Assembly: GCA_016215705.1 (NCBI GenBank)
Contig: JACRIR010000165.1
Coordinates: 1-21,786 of the forward strand
DNA from: Candidatus Poribacteria bacterium
GTDB lineage: Bacteria > Abyssobacteria > SURF-5
Reading direction: 5' to 3'
Length of the DNA stretch: 21,786 nucleotides
Position numbers and translations under genes: made by a program. The notes beneath the pieces were generated by a model. It saw only the letters and a program-made list of their open reading frames with translations, had not been told where the DNA came from and did not search any database. Shown piece after piece: positions 21,782 through 21,786 of this stretch (within the stretch, counting starts at the first letter, position 1; every line of letters begins with the position of its first letter).

Positions 21782-21786
21782 ATTCC

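Overview
The window reads as the chromosome of an uncultivated diderm (Gram-negative-type) bacterium with mid-50s GC by eye. lpxK (lipid A 4'-kinase), a periplasmic AmiC-type amidase and a PilT ATPase point to an outer membrane and type IV pili. No rRNA, tRNA or lineage-specific marker allows a safe phylum call. Nearly all genes lie on the minus strand, so transcription runs from the right end to the left. The only plus-strand gene is a small secretin-N-terminus/BON protein at the left end, convergent with lpxK.

Right to left: (a) 21310-21781 is a chain of four different inverted-repeat (MITE-like) elements joined at shared CTAG sites. (b) 14132-21283 is the distal half of a division and cell wall (dcw) cluster, murG-murC-murB-ftsQ-ftsA-ftsZ, without ddl. 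A palindromic repeat sits between ftsQ and ftsA and supplies the ftsQ stop codon. (c) 11482-13927 holds a B12-binding-type radical SAM protein translationally coupled to an unknown lipoprotein. (d) 10524-11343 holds smpB followed directly by the tmRNA gene ssrA (trans-translation ribosome rescue). (e) 6055-10391 is a tight set: AMIN/Amidase_3 amidase, GerMN-domain protein, divergent polysaccharide deacetylase (YibQ type), then tsaD. (f) 1156-5792 carries dusB, pilT, dprA and lpxK. (g) The left end carries the CpaC-N/BON protein behind a recognisable promoter.

The genes cover late peptidoglycan precursor synthesis (MurB, MurC, MurG), the Z-ring and its membrane tether (FtsZ, FtsA, FtsQ), peptidoglycan remodelling (amidase with its two neighbours), tRNA modification (TsaD, DusB), ribosome rescue, DNA uptake/recombination and pili (DprA, PilT), and lipid A synthesis. 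I see no CRISPR array, prophage, toxin-antitoxin or defence system, and no complete transposase gene. The most unusual content is non-coding: at least three palindromic repeat families in intergenic spacers (GGGGACA-type, GAATTC-centred, and CTAG-bounded MITE-like elements), two genes (dprA, smpB) whose best promoter would give nearly leaderless mRNAs, and a hairpin on the smpB/ssrA junction.
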